Notes under the pieces: model-generated
The model's input: only the letters and a program-made list of their open reading frames with translations
Told to the model about the DNA's origin: nothing
The model's database searches: none
Position numbers and translations under genes: made by a program
NCBI GenBank assembly: GCA_016708435.1
Contig: JADJFV010000005.1
Coordinates: forward strand, 320,942 to 384,941
DNA from: Leptospiraceae bacterium
Lineage (GTDB): Bacteria; Spirochaetota; Leptospiria; Leptospirales; Leptospiraceae
DNA: 64,000 nt
Direction: 5' to 3'
Shown here: positions 17,636 to 25,703 of the stretch, one piece after another
Position numbering within the stretch: position 1 is the first letter of the stretch
How the letters are laid out: every line of letters starts with the position of its first letter

Positions 17636-17802
17636 GAGTTGTTGTCGAGTAATAATAAGAAACGGATTGCCACCGATGGACACCGATAAAAAAGTGATAA
17701 AGATTTTTAACACAAAGGACACAAGGGTTTCACAAAGTGCACAAAGATTCCTTTTTCATTGTGAGCTTTGTGTGCTTTTCTCTTTGTGTTCCTTGTGGTT
17801 TA
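17636..17802. repeat. Composite intergenic repeat region
   Basis: Between 17575 and 17952 no gene is supported. 17671-17690 holds the ACCGATGGACACCGATAAA type; 17709-17802 is an inverted repeat built of CACAAAGGACACAAGG and its complement TTTGTGTTCCTTGTG. The first base stretch shares AGAGTTGTTG with the element at 4987. A fragment of the CACAAAGG type recurs near 62287. Confidence 0.7.
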
Positions 17803-17952
17803 TCTTTTTTGGTTGGCTTGGTCGATTTGATTCATCATTAATACAAATCACTTATTCTAGTCTAAAATTTCTTGTTTAATTCAACTTGACTTCTTACTGG
17901 AATCAGAAAGATACTTTTTAAAAATGCTATTATATTGTAGGATACAATTTTC

Positions 17953-19319
17953 GTGAAAACTAAATTTCTTATTTTAATTTCCTTTTCTCTATTTCTAAGT
18001 TGCCAGTTTATTTCCGAATGGAAATACAAAGATGAAATAGTGTCAGAGGCTTACGTCAATAATCCAAATGGTCTTGCACTTTATAAAACAAAAGGAGATT
18101 TGAATTCGAAAGAAGTTGTTTTAAATCCAGAAGAGAAATTTTATTTTTTAGAGAAATCGAATGACGATGTAAAAAGAGGGTAGTTGGCGCAAGGTATTGT
18201 ATGGGGGTAAAGAGTTATTTGCCTATAAACAGATGATTCGTCTGCAAGGAATTGATGGAATATTTTAAAGTAGAATAAAAAAGCCGTTGGTAATTTGGAG
18301 TTCAGAAGTAGGACTAAAATTAAAAGAATCTCCTTTTATAGATACTAATGGAAAAGAAAAGAGTTTCCTCCTTTTTCAGTTATTGAAATTCTTGCTTACG
18401 AAGGTAATTGTCTGAATCAGAATATATTAAAAGTCAGAACGAAGACAAGAAGAATTGGATTTATTACTCAAAAAATTTCACGCTTCAGAAATAAGGAAGA
18501 GGCAGAGGAAAATGCAAGTTCTTTGATGATTAAAGATGACGGCTATTTCTAGTAGCCACCAAAGAGCCTATTTTTCTGGACATAAGAATCAATGACTCCA
18601 ATTGATAAGACTAAATACAAGAAATTATGAGAAAAAGAAAATTATTATATGTCAACTATTCTAAAAAAATTGATGGGGAAAGATATTACTCATTTTAATA
18701 AAATCCGTAGCAATATTTGGAAGAAAGAACTGGAAATCACGATTATTTATTCCAGAGTCCAACGGAAAATTTCTAAATGACAAAGACTTTACCGATTATA
18801 CAATAGAAAATACTAAATTCAAAGGTAATCCTATTTTCATTAAACTAGTAAGCGAAATAGCAAAAGAATACCCTACAAAATTTTTGAACTTTTTAGATTT
18901 CAGATTAACAAAGCTTTCTACTTATTCTAAAGGCATAAATTATTATTTAGAAAATGCAATTTGCATGAACGGGAATTATAATTCCTTTGTATTAAGAATG
19001 ATAAGCAGGTTATTCACAAATGGATATTAAATAATAATTATCATTGGATTTCTGGTTTTAAAACATTTGATTTAGATGGGGATGGCATTTTGGAATTTCT
19101 TATCGAGAGGATGGGAGGAAGTGACTTATAATGAACTCTTTGGTGCTAAAAGGAAATATGAAGCAATAGCTTATTTTTCACACGAATCAATAATCAAGAA
19201 TAATACAATTTACGTGCAAAGTATTTAAAGGAATATCTGTCTTTAAAGATGAATTCGATATTCTAATACAAAATCCCACCCCAAAGGCACCATACTCAAA
19301 TACAAAAAAGGAAAACTAA
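17953..19319 (+). pseudogene. Decayed lipoprotein with SH3-like segment
   Basis: Starts at GTG 17953 with a good lipoprotein signal (LFLSC, cysteine near residue 17) and 76 open codons, then breaks repeatedly. Readable pieces in other frames include an SH3-like segment (WSSEVGLKLKESPF), TKTRRIGFITQKISRFRNK, a helical piece (KLVSEIAKEYPTKFLNFLDF), and FDLDGDGILEFLIE, a calcium-loop-like end. The last piece ends in TAA at 19317-19319, just before nadE. At least six breaks are needed to explain the frames, more than in any other gene here, which favours true decay. Confidence 0.65.
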
Positions 19320-19329
19320 TAAAAATAAA

Positions 19330-21252
19330 ATGAACAGTTATATACGAATAGCCGCAGTCGTGCCGGAATTAAAAGTCGGCGATGTTGAGTTTAATACAAA
19401 AGAAATTATTTCGGCGCTAGAGAAGGCAAAGAAAGAAGGTGTGGAGATTGTAATATTTCCAGAGCTTTGCATTACTGGTTACACCTGCGCGGATTTATTT
19501 TATCAATCCAAACTCAGGCGAGAAGCGGTAAATGCTTTAATTGAGATTGCAAAGGTTACTGGTTTACACGGAATTACCGCAGTCGTGGGACTTCCTGTGG
19601 AAGTAAATAGCAAGCTTTATAACTGTGCGGCACTTCTTTCGAATGGGGAAATCATAGGAATTGTGACTAAGACGTATTTGCCTACGACGGGTGAGTTTTA
19701 TGAAGAGAGATGGTTTTCTAGTGAACTAGATAGAGTAGGTGAGTTTGTAAAAATAGAGGGAAAGGAAATTCCGTTTGGCGCAGACTTACTCTTTGCCGCT
19801 GAGAATTTCCCCGAGCTAAAGATTGGAATTGAAATCTGTGAAGATTTGTGGGCAGTGATTCCTCCGAGTAGTGAGCTTGCGATTTCAGGTGCGACTCTTC
19901 TTTTAAATCCTTCTGCAAGTAATGAAATACTGGGTAAATTTGAATACCGTAAAGAATTAGTCCGTCAACAATCGGCTCGCTGTATTGCGGCTTATGTGTA
20001 TTCGTCGGCGGGGGCGAATGAATCCTCGACAGATGTGGTATATTCTGGTCATGCGCTCGTGGCAGAGAATGGATCTATTATTGCCGAGTCGTCGCGCTAT
20101 TCTTTTGCAACTGAAATGACTCTTGTGGATATTGATCTAGAGCGACTTGTAAATGATAGAATTCGAAATAGTAGTTTTTCTAAATCTTCCGTTGAAACTA
20201 AATTTACGGAAATTAATTTTACACTATCTCGAACTACAAAAGAGAAGCTCATGCGCGTTATTCCTAGAATGCCATTTGTGCCTTCTGATCCCGCGAAGAG
20301 AAATGCAAACTGTGAAGAAATATTTCTCATTCAATCTACTGGTCTTGCTAAGCGACTCAAGCATACAAACTCGAAGAAAGTTGTCCTCGGTCTTTCGGGT
20401 GGACTGGATTCTACTCTTGCCCTTTTAGTTTGTATTAAAGCATTTGAAATTCTTGGGCTTGATAAAAAGGGAATTCTTTGTATTACAATGCCAGGCTTTG
20501 GAACAACAGATAGAACTAGAACAAATGCAGAGACTCTTGCAGTGGAGCTTGGAACAAGTCTACAGATTATTTCTATTGCGGATGCAGTCTTGCAACACTT
20601 CAAAGATATTGGGCAGGACTTAAACCTTCACGATATTACCTACGAGAATTCGCAGGCAAGAGAGAGAACGCAAATTCTAATGGATCTGGCTAACAAAGAG
20701 AATGCGCTTGTCATTGGAACGGGAGATATGTCAGAGCTGGCACTTGGCTGGTGCACTTACAATGGAGATCAGATGTCCATGTATGGGGTTAATGCCGGTA
20801 TACCTAAAACGCTTGTGCGTTATTTGATAGAGTGGAGAGCAGACGCAGAATACAAAAATAATGTTGGAAAAATTCTACACGATATTTGCAACACTCCTGT
20901 TTCACCGGAACTTCTTCCTTCTAAGGACGGGGAGATTGTGCAAAAGACAGAAGAAGTAGTTGGTCCTTATCTACTGCATGATTTCTTTTTGTATTATATG
21001 CTTCGCTTGAATTACTCTCCATCTAAAATATTCTATCTTGCCAAACAAGCATTTGCCGGTGAATATGAAACTTCTGAAATAAAAAAATGGATGTTAGTCT
21101 TTTACAAACGATTTTTCTCGCAACAATTCAAACGCTCTGCAATGCCAGACGGACCGAAAGTAGGTTCAGTCGCTCTTTCTCCCCGTGGTGATTTACGTAT
21201 GCCAAGTGATGCAAGCGCAAACTTGTGGTTAGCTGAGATTGAAGGACTGTGA
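19330..21252 (+). CDS. nadE: Glutamine-dependent NAD+ synthetase
   Basis: Makes NAD+ from nicotinate adenine dinucleotide, ATP and glutamine. The 640-residue protein is the two-domain form. An N-terminal nitrilase-type glutaminase (about 1-275) has Glu in FPELCITGY, Lys in VTKTYLPTTG and the nucleophile Cys near residue 170 in IEICEDLW. The C-terminal synthetase has the PP-loop GLSGGLDST near residue 354 and NTPVSPELLP. All key residues are present. The start is the first ATG after the decayed lipoprotein; AAGGAAAA lies 13-20 bases upstream, a little far. Confidence 0.95.
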   Translation: MNSYIRIAAVVPELKVGDVEFNTKEIISALEKAKKEGVEIVIFPELCITGYTCADLFYQSKLRREAVNALIEIAKVTGLHGITAVVGLPVEVNSKLYNCAALLSNGEIIGIVTKTYLPTTGEFYEERWFSSELDRVGEFVKIEGKEIPFGADLLFAAENFPELKIGIEICEDLWAVIPPSSELAISGATLLLNPSASNEILGKFEYRKELVRQQSARCIAAYVYSSAGANESSTDVVYSGHALVAENGSIIAESSRYSFATEMTLVDIDLERLVNDRIRNSSFSKSSVETKFTEINFTLSRTTKEKLMRVIPRMPFVPSDPAKRNANCEEIFLIQSTGLAKRLKHTNSKKVVLGLSGGLDSTLALLVCIKAFEILGLDKKGILCITMPGFGTTDRTRTNAETLAVELGTSLQIISIADAVLQHFKDIGQDLNLHDITYENSQARERTQILMDLANKENALVIGTGDMSELALGWCTYNGDQMSMYGVNAGIPKTLVRYLIEWRADAEYKNNVGKILHDICNTPVSPELLPSKDGEIVQKTEEVVGPYLLHDFFLYYMLRLNYSPSKIFYLAKQAFAGEYETSEIKKWMLVFYKRFFSQQFKRSAMPDGPKVGSVALSPRGDLRMPSDASANLWLAEIEGL

Positions 21253-21264
21253 ATGATTGATACT

Positions 21265-21392
21265 GTCATTTCGAACCTCGCTTGGCGGTCGTGGCGAAGC
21301 GGGTGGAACTTCGAGTGTGAGAAATCTATTTAGCTTAATACTATCGTTTTATTGTCAGATAGACCTCTCACGATGAAGCTGTTCGAGGTGAC
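21265..21392. repeat. Dispersed palindromic repeat family R1, copy C
   Basis: Ends GTCATTTCGAAC and GTTCGAGGTGAC, with GAGAAATCTATTT and AGACCTCTCACGAT inside. It fills the gap between the converging nadE and SDR genes and could serve as their shared terminator. Confidence 0.8.
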
Positions 21393-21399
21393 AGTGTAA

Positions 21400-22263
21400 C
21401 TACTCCAAATCCAATTGCAGCTTTCTAATTTTCTTTAATTGAATATCGCCGGTTGGATCGTTGCCTAATTTGGCTGCAATAAATTCTCTCGCTTTGTCGG
21501 AGGTTTGGTAGCGGAGGTAAGGCTTCTCTGAGAGTATACAATCTAGAATTACGCGTGCTACTTCGTCGGGGCTTTGACCTGCGGCGAAAGATTTTTTTGC
21601 TGTATCCATATAGGTTTTTAGAACAGGCGCATAATCGTCATTTAACACTCCGCCGGATTTTTGCATATCTCCTAGAACTCGATTTACAAATTCTGTTTGA
21701 ATAGCACCGGGCTCTATGATTGACATTTTTACATTGAAGAATGGTTCAAGGTAAGTTGCCATGCTTTCAATTAAACCTTCGAGGGCAAATTTGGATGAGC
21801 AATAGATTTCGTTCATTGGTTGACCGATTAGTCCACCCACTGAGGTTACAGAAATAATATGTCCTGATTTTCTTTCTCGCATGGAGGGTAATACTGCTTT
21901 GATGCAGCGTATCGCTCCGTAGTAGTTTACATCCATTACATTTTCGATTTCTCTCATCGAAGCTTGCTCAAGAGTTCGAATGTAGCCGAAGCCTGCATTG
22001 TTTACTAGAACGTCTATTCTTTCTTCTTTGTCTAATATGAATTTAACGCAATCTAAAACTGATTCATCATTTTGAACATCAAGTTGTCGTATTTCTAATT
22101 TAACTCCTTGATCGTTTGCGAATTGCTTTAACTTATCTTTTTTTTCTAGATGTCTCATCGTCGCATAGACTTTGAAGTCAGTCTTTGCAAGTCGGACTGC
22201 TGTGTGCAATCCCACTCCAGAAGAGCATCCAGTGATCAGAGCAATTTTATTTACATTGTCCAT
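21400..22263 (-). CDS. Short-chain dehydrogenase/reductase
   Basis: A 287-residue classical SDR. NAD(P)-binding glycine motif TGCSSGVG at about residues 12-19, structural NNAGFG, and catalytic Ser (SVTSVGG), Tyr and Lys (YCSSK). The basic residue after the first strand (ATMRHLEKK) suggests NADP(H). The long C-terminus and TGCSSGVG form resemble 17-beta-hydroxysteroid-dehydrogenase-like SDRs, but the substrate cannot be read from sequence. It lies 47 bases from the end of murD on the same strand. Confidence 0.85.
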   Translation of the reverse strand: MDNVNKIALITGCSSGVGLHTAVRLAKTDFKVYATMRHLEKKDKLKQFANDQGVKLEIRQLDVQNDESVLDCVKFILDKEERIDVLVNNAGFGYIRTLEQASMREIENVMDVNYYGAIRCIKAVLPSMRERKSGHIISVTSVGGLIGQPMNEIYCSSKFALEGLIESMATYLEPFFNVKMSIIEPGAIQTEFVNRVLGDMQKSGGVLNDDYAPVLKTYMDTAKKSFAAGQSPDEVARVILDCILSEKPYLRYQTSDKAREFIAAKLGNDPTGDIQLKKIRKLQLDLE

Positions 22264-22310
22264 ATAATTCCTTTTGATTCACTCTATTCCCGCGCTTCTC
22301 CTATGTCCAT

Positions 22311-23648
22311 CTAGAAATATTGATTTACTAAGTCCGTAAAATGCTTTCCTCTTTCTTCAAAGTTATTGTATTGGTCAAAGCTTGCACAGGCAGGCGAGAA
22401 GATTATCATTTCAAATTTTGATCTGGATACTCTTTCTTGAATTGCCTTAACTGCTTCGGTTAGATTTTCTAAAACATGTAGCCTGTCATTTAAACAAACT
22501 GATAATTCGTTTTCCCAATGAAGTCTTGCTTCTCCGATTAAGAATACTTCTGCGTTTAATTCTTTTAGGCGGTTTGTAAGAGGGGTAAGTTCTTCGTTTT
22601 TTTGCTTTCCTCCAATGATGAGGATAATCGGTGTAATGCTACTAATTCCTGAAAGACCGGAAAGCATACTATGAATGTTTGTAGATTTTGAATCATTGAT
22701 AAATGTAATTCCATTGTATTCTTTGATTTTCTGAAAACGATAGAGTAGACCTGTAAAATCAGAAATTGCCTTTTGTATATTCTCCGGCAAACAGCCCGCA
22801 GCCTCACAGAGTAAGATACTCGCCGCTAAATTTTCTAGATTGTGTTTTCCCTCTAGTGGAAATTCTTTTGTGGAGTAGGTGAATAAGTTAGTATAAATTC
22901 TAGATTCCTCCTGGCTAATTCTTGCCGAAGAATCTTTTGTTTCGCCGAATAATACTGATTTGCCTTTCGGGCTTAATGCTTCTAAGTTTAATTTTTCTAT
23001 GAGTCGCTTGTTTGTGACAAAGACTGCGTTTTCACTTTCTAAATTGATAATTCTTTTTTTTGCTTCCAAATAGTTTCCCATCGTTCCATGTCTTTCTAAG
23101 TGGTCGGGTGCAATGTTTAGAATGGCAGAAATGTCTAGATTTAAAAAATCAGAGTCATCGAGTTGATAACTACTCAACTCTAAAACAGCAAAGTCTAAAT
23201 CCTCTTCACAGAATTCAATGAATGGGACTCCTATGTTTCCGCCCATTTTGGATTTTGGAAATGATTTTTGTATGATATGAAAGGTGAGGGCGGTTGTTGT
23301 TGATTTGCCATCTGTGCCTGTGATTCCAATGATTTTGCCTTTAAAGAAAGAACGAGCAAGTGAAATCTCGCTCACGATAGGAATACCTGCTTCATTAAGC
23401 TTTACTACGAGTGGATGACTTGGTTTAAATCCGGGACTTTTAACTGCTAATTGAATTTCTCCCAAGGCAGATAGTTCGATAGAGTCGGGAAAATAGGAAA
23501 TGCCGCAGATACTCGGTTGTGGCTTTCCGTCTACGAGTAGGATTTCACAATCAAACTTCTTTAGAAATTCTACAACTGCCTTTCCTGTGATTCCGCCGCC
23601 GATTACAAGGACTCTTGGTTTGCTTTTTAAGATGTTTTTAAAGTTCAT
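22311..23648 (-). CDS. murD: UDP-N-acetylmuramoyl-L-alanine:D-glutamate ligase
   Basis: Adds D-glutamate to UDP-MurNAc-L-Ala in peptidoglycan synthesis. The 445-residue Mur ligase shows an N-terminal Rossmann-like domain (VLVIGGGITGKAVVEFLK), the ATP loop GTDGKSTTTAL near residues 111-121, the Glu/His region ELSSYQLDD and NIAPDHLERHG, and a C-terminal domain with NDSKSTN, all matching MurD over MurC/E/F. The C-terminal SPACASFDQYNNFEERG signature is complete. Cytoplasmic. Divergent from the STAS gene, with 47-77 bases between starts. Confidence 0.95.
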   Translation of the reverse strand: MNFKNILKSKPRVLVIGGGITGKAVVEFLKKFDCEILLVDGKPQPSICGISYFPDSIELSALGEIQLAVKSPGFKPSHPLVVKLNEAGIPIVSEISLARSFFKGKIIGITGTDGKSTTTALTFHIIQKSFPKSKMGGNIGVPFIEFCEEDLDFAVLELSSYQLDDSDFLNLDISAILNIAPDHLERHGTMGNYLEAKKRIINLESENAVFVTNKRLIEKLNLEALSPKGKSVLFGETKDSSARISQEESRIYTNLFTYSTKEFPLEGKHNLENLAASILLCEAAGCLPENIQKAISDFTGLLYRFQKIKEYNGITFINDSKSTNIHSMLSGLSGISSITPIILIIGGKQKNEELTPLTNRLKELNAEVFLIGEARLHWENELSVCLNDRLHVLENLTEAVKAIQERVSRSKFEMIIFSPACASFDQYNNFEERGKHFTDLVNQYF

Positions 23649-23669
23649 ATTTTTTTTCTAAAAGTTTCA

Positions 23670-23698
23670 TTGACACAATTTTAGGCTTAAGGTAGATG
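23670..23698 (+). promoter_or_regulatory. Candidate sigma-70-type promoter for the STAS gene
   Basis: TTGACA at 23670-23675 and TAGATG at 23693-23698 are separated by 17 bases. If used, transcription starts downstream of the ATG at 23696, supporting the later TTG start of the STAS gene. Confidence 0.4.
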
Positions 23699-23725
23699 TA
23701 TATATTATTTTTTAGGAAACATACC

Positions 23726-24061
23726 TTGCTTAAACATACAAATAAAGGCGATATACTAGTAGTTTATCTGGAAGGCCGTTTAGACGTTTCTGTCGCAAAC
23801 GAAGTAGAAGAAGGCCTTGCTGAGATCATAGACAATGGTGGACACAAGAAAGTCCTTTTGAATATGGAAGGAATTGAATACATGTCTTCTTCTGGCTTTA
23901 GAGCCTGCATTTCTACTCTTCGAAAGTTAAATTCGAAAGAGGGAGTCTTAAAAATGTGTAATATCAAACCTGCTGTAAAGCGTATCTTTGATGTCATAGA
24001 GCTTACATCCTTATTTGATATCTATCCAACAGAAGCAGATGCACTTGCTGATTTTAAATAA
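23726..24061 (+). CDS. STAS-domain anti-sigma factor antagonist
   Basis: A single STAS domain with the phosphoacceptor loop MEGIEYMSSSGFRAC, the form found in SpoIIAA/RsbV antagonists. The frame is open from ATG 23696, but that ATG falls inside a candidate -10 box. TTG 23726 is preceded by TTAGGAAAC at a normal distance and gives a 111-residue protein, the usual size. The likely role is partner switching: unphosphorylated protein releases a sigma factor or other target from a serine-kinase partner. Followed 21 bases later by trpC on the same strand. Confidence 0.85.
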   Translation: MLKHTNKGDILVVYLEGRLDVSVANEVEEGLAEIIDNGGHKKVLLNMEGIEYMSSSGFRACISTLRKLNSKEGVLKMCNIKPAVKRIFDVIELTSLFDIYPTEADALADFK

Positions 24062-24081
24062 TCAGCCTTCTTTCTTTAGCC

Positions 24082-24822
24082 ATTAACCCAATTCTTCAAA
24101 AAATCATTTTACAAAAGGAGTTCGAAGTTTCTCGGACTCCTTTCTATATGGACACTCTACGTCCTAAATATTCCCTTCTTGAATCTCTCAAGTCCAGTTC
24201 TGATTCGATTATTGCTGAATGCAAAAAAGCCAGTCCTTCTATGGGAATTATTCGTGCTGACTATGATCCCGTTTCCATTGCGCGTATTTACGAAGCTTGT
24301 GGTGCTCGCGCCATATCTGTATTAACCGATGAGAATTTTTTCCAAGGAAGTCTCAGTGATTTACAAAGAGTAAGCTCTGCTGTAAAGCTTCCTGTGATTC
24401 GAAAGGATTTTATTATTCACGAGAAGCAAATCAGAGAAGCAGCCCGCTTTGGTGCTTCGGCTGTATTACTTATCGTTCGAATTTTAAAACCAAATCGATT
24501 AAAGGACTTATTAGATTTCGCTTATTCGATCGGGCTTGAAGTCCTTGTAGAAATTCATAATAAAAAAGAAGCAGATATTGCTGCTAATATCGGCGCTCCC
24601 ATCATCGGGATTAATACCCGCGATCTAGATACATTTCAGATTCACCAAAACCTGATAGAAGAGGTTACTCCTAATTTGCCTGAGGGAACTCTTGTAGTAG
24701 GCGAGTCGGGCATTAAAAACAAAGGCGATTATCAAAGCATGAAAAAATACGTTCAATCCGTTTTAATCGGAACTTATTTCATGCAAAAGCAAGATATTGC
24801 GAAAGCTTATAAAGAGAATTAA
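24082..24822 (+). CDS. trpC: Indole-3-glycerol phosphate synthase
   Basis: Closes the indole ring in tryptophan synthesis. TIM-barrel motifs are clear: IIAECKKASPSMGII, ISVLTDENFFQGS, VIRKDFIIHE, LVEIHNKKEA, GINTRDLDTF and VGESGIK, with the catalytic Lys/Glu residues present. The first ATG (24148) gives only 224 residues and drops the N-terminal helix. In the same frame upstream, NPILQKIILQKEFEV matches the usual TrpC start. There is no ATG, GTG or TTG in this extension; ATT at 24082 is the best candidate. A seven-pair hairpin (AAGGAGT/ACTCCTT, 24116-24143) lies between the two possible starts. Confidence 0.88.
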   Translation: MNPILQKIILQKEFEVSRTPFYMDTLRPKYSLLESLKSSSDSIIAECKKASPSMGIIRADYDPVSIARIYEACGARAISVLTDENFFQGSLSDLQRVSSAVKLPVIRKDFIIHEKQIREAARFGASAVLLIVRILKPNRLKDLLDFAYSIGLEVLVEIHNKKEADIAANIGAPIIGINTRDLDTFQIHQNLIEEVTPNLPEGTLVVGESGIKNKGDYQSMKKYVQSVLIGTYFMQKQDIAKAYKEN

Positions 24823-24826
24823 TCTC

Positions 24827-25567
24827 TTAAAGAAAAATTACTTTTCTAAAACTACTTCGTGCTAACACAGATGGAATTTTTAGATTGTCTTTGCCCATGG
24901 AGTGGGTTTCTTTTCCGTCAATGTAGACTTTGATTCCTTTTACTTCTTTGAATTCAAAAAGTGTGTGACTGAGTTGATCGAGTCTATCTTGCATCAGTTC
25001 TTTACCAGCATTTTGTTGAAAATTACTATCTAGAGAAATATGTAAAATTCCATCAGCCAATTTCATTTTCTTTGAATATTGAAAATCTTGCGGTAGAACA
25101 CTTAAAACACCTTTGTCTTGCTCGTCGTAGTTAGGACCTTTTCGTAGTTCTTTTAGAGCAGACTTAATTCTTTTCTTTAAGCTTCCTTTTAATTTTCTTT
25201 GGACTTTGACTAGTTTTGAATAATTCTTATTTCCAGTTTGGTAGAATTTTAAAAAATAAATTCCCTGTAATGTCTCTGTTTCTTCTGAGGCAAATTCTGA
25301 AAGTCCATTCAGATTATTTTCTGCGCGAATCATAGGAACTTCAGAAGAAGAGTTTTCTTTTTCTTGTCCTTCTGCAAATGAGGGAATGCTTGTGTCGTCA
25401 GTTATGTCAAAATTAGTAACATGATTGATGGAAGATTGCGTTTTTACTGCATTTGGCTTGAATGGTTTACGATGAAGACTCTTGTCGATTAATATCAATC
25501 CAATTAAAATAAAAGATAGATAGTATAAAAAAGATTTTGAAGAGTTGGACTGAAATTCTTGTGACAC
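24827..25567 (-). CDS. Membrane-anchored GerMN-domain-like protein
   Basis: A 246-residue protein with one N-terminal membrane segment (SFLYYLSFILIGLILI), a low-complexity linker, and a C-terminal region of about 120 residues resembling the GerMN fold: LADGILHISLDSNFQQNAG, a helix QDRLDQLSHTLFEF and VKGIKVYIDGKE. GerMN domains occur in exported proteins tied to the envelope, including spore germination and lipoprotein families; no spores are implied. The start is GTG 25567. Convergent with trpC, with four bases between stops. Confidence 0.65.
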   Translation of the reverse strand: MSQEFQSNSSKSFLYYLSFILIGLILIDKSLHRKPFKPNAVKTQSSINHVTNFDITDDTSIPSFAEGQEKENSSSEVPMIRAENNLNGLSEFASEETETLQGIYFLKFYQTGNKNYSKLVKVQRKLKGSLKKRIKSALKELRKGPNYDEQDKGVLSVLPQDFQYSKKMKLADGILHISLDSNFQQNAGKELMQDRLDQLSHTLFEFKEVKGIKVYIDGKETHSMGKDNLKIPSVLARSSFRKVIFL

Positions 25568-25703
25568 ACTTTATTTTCGGAAAGGTAAAGTTGAGAATTA
25601 AGAAACTAATTCTTATTATTTCTTTTTGGAGATAAATAATAAAAAAAAGTTTCCAAAACTATATTAATGAAACATAATACACGTTTAATGAGACAAAATA
25701 AAA

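Noticed and set aside
17589..17879. 96-codon open frame on the plus strand
   Set aside because: Most of it is the CACAAAGG/ACCGATGG repeat region; not coding-like.
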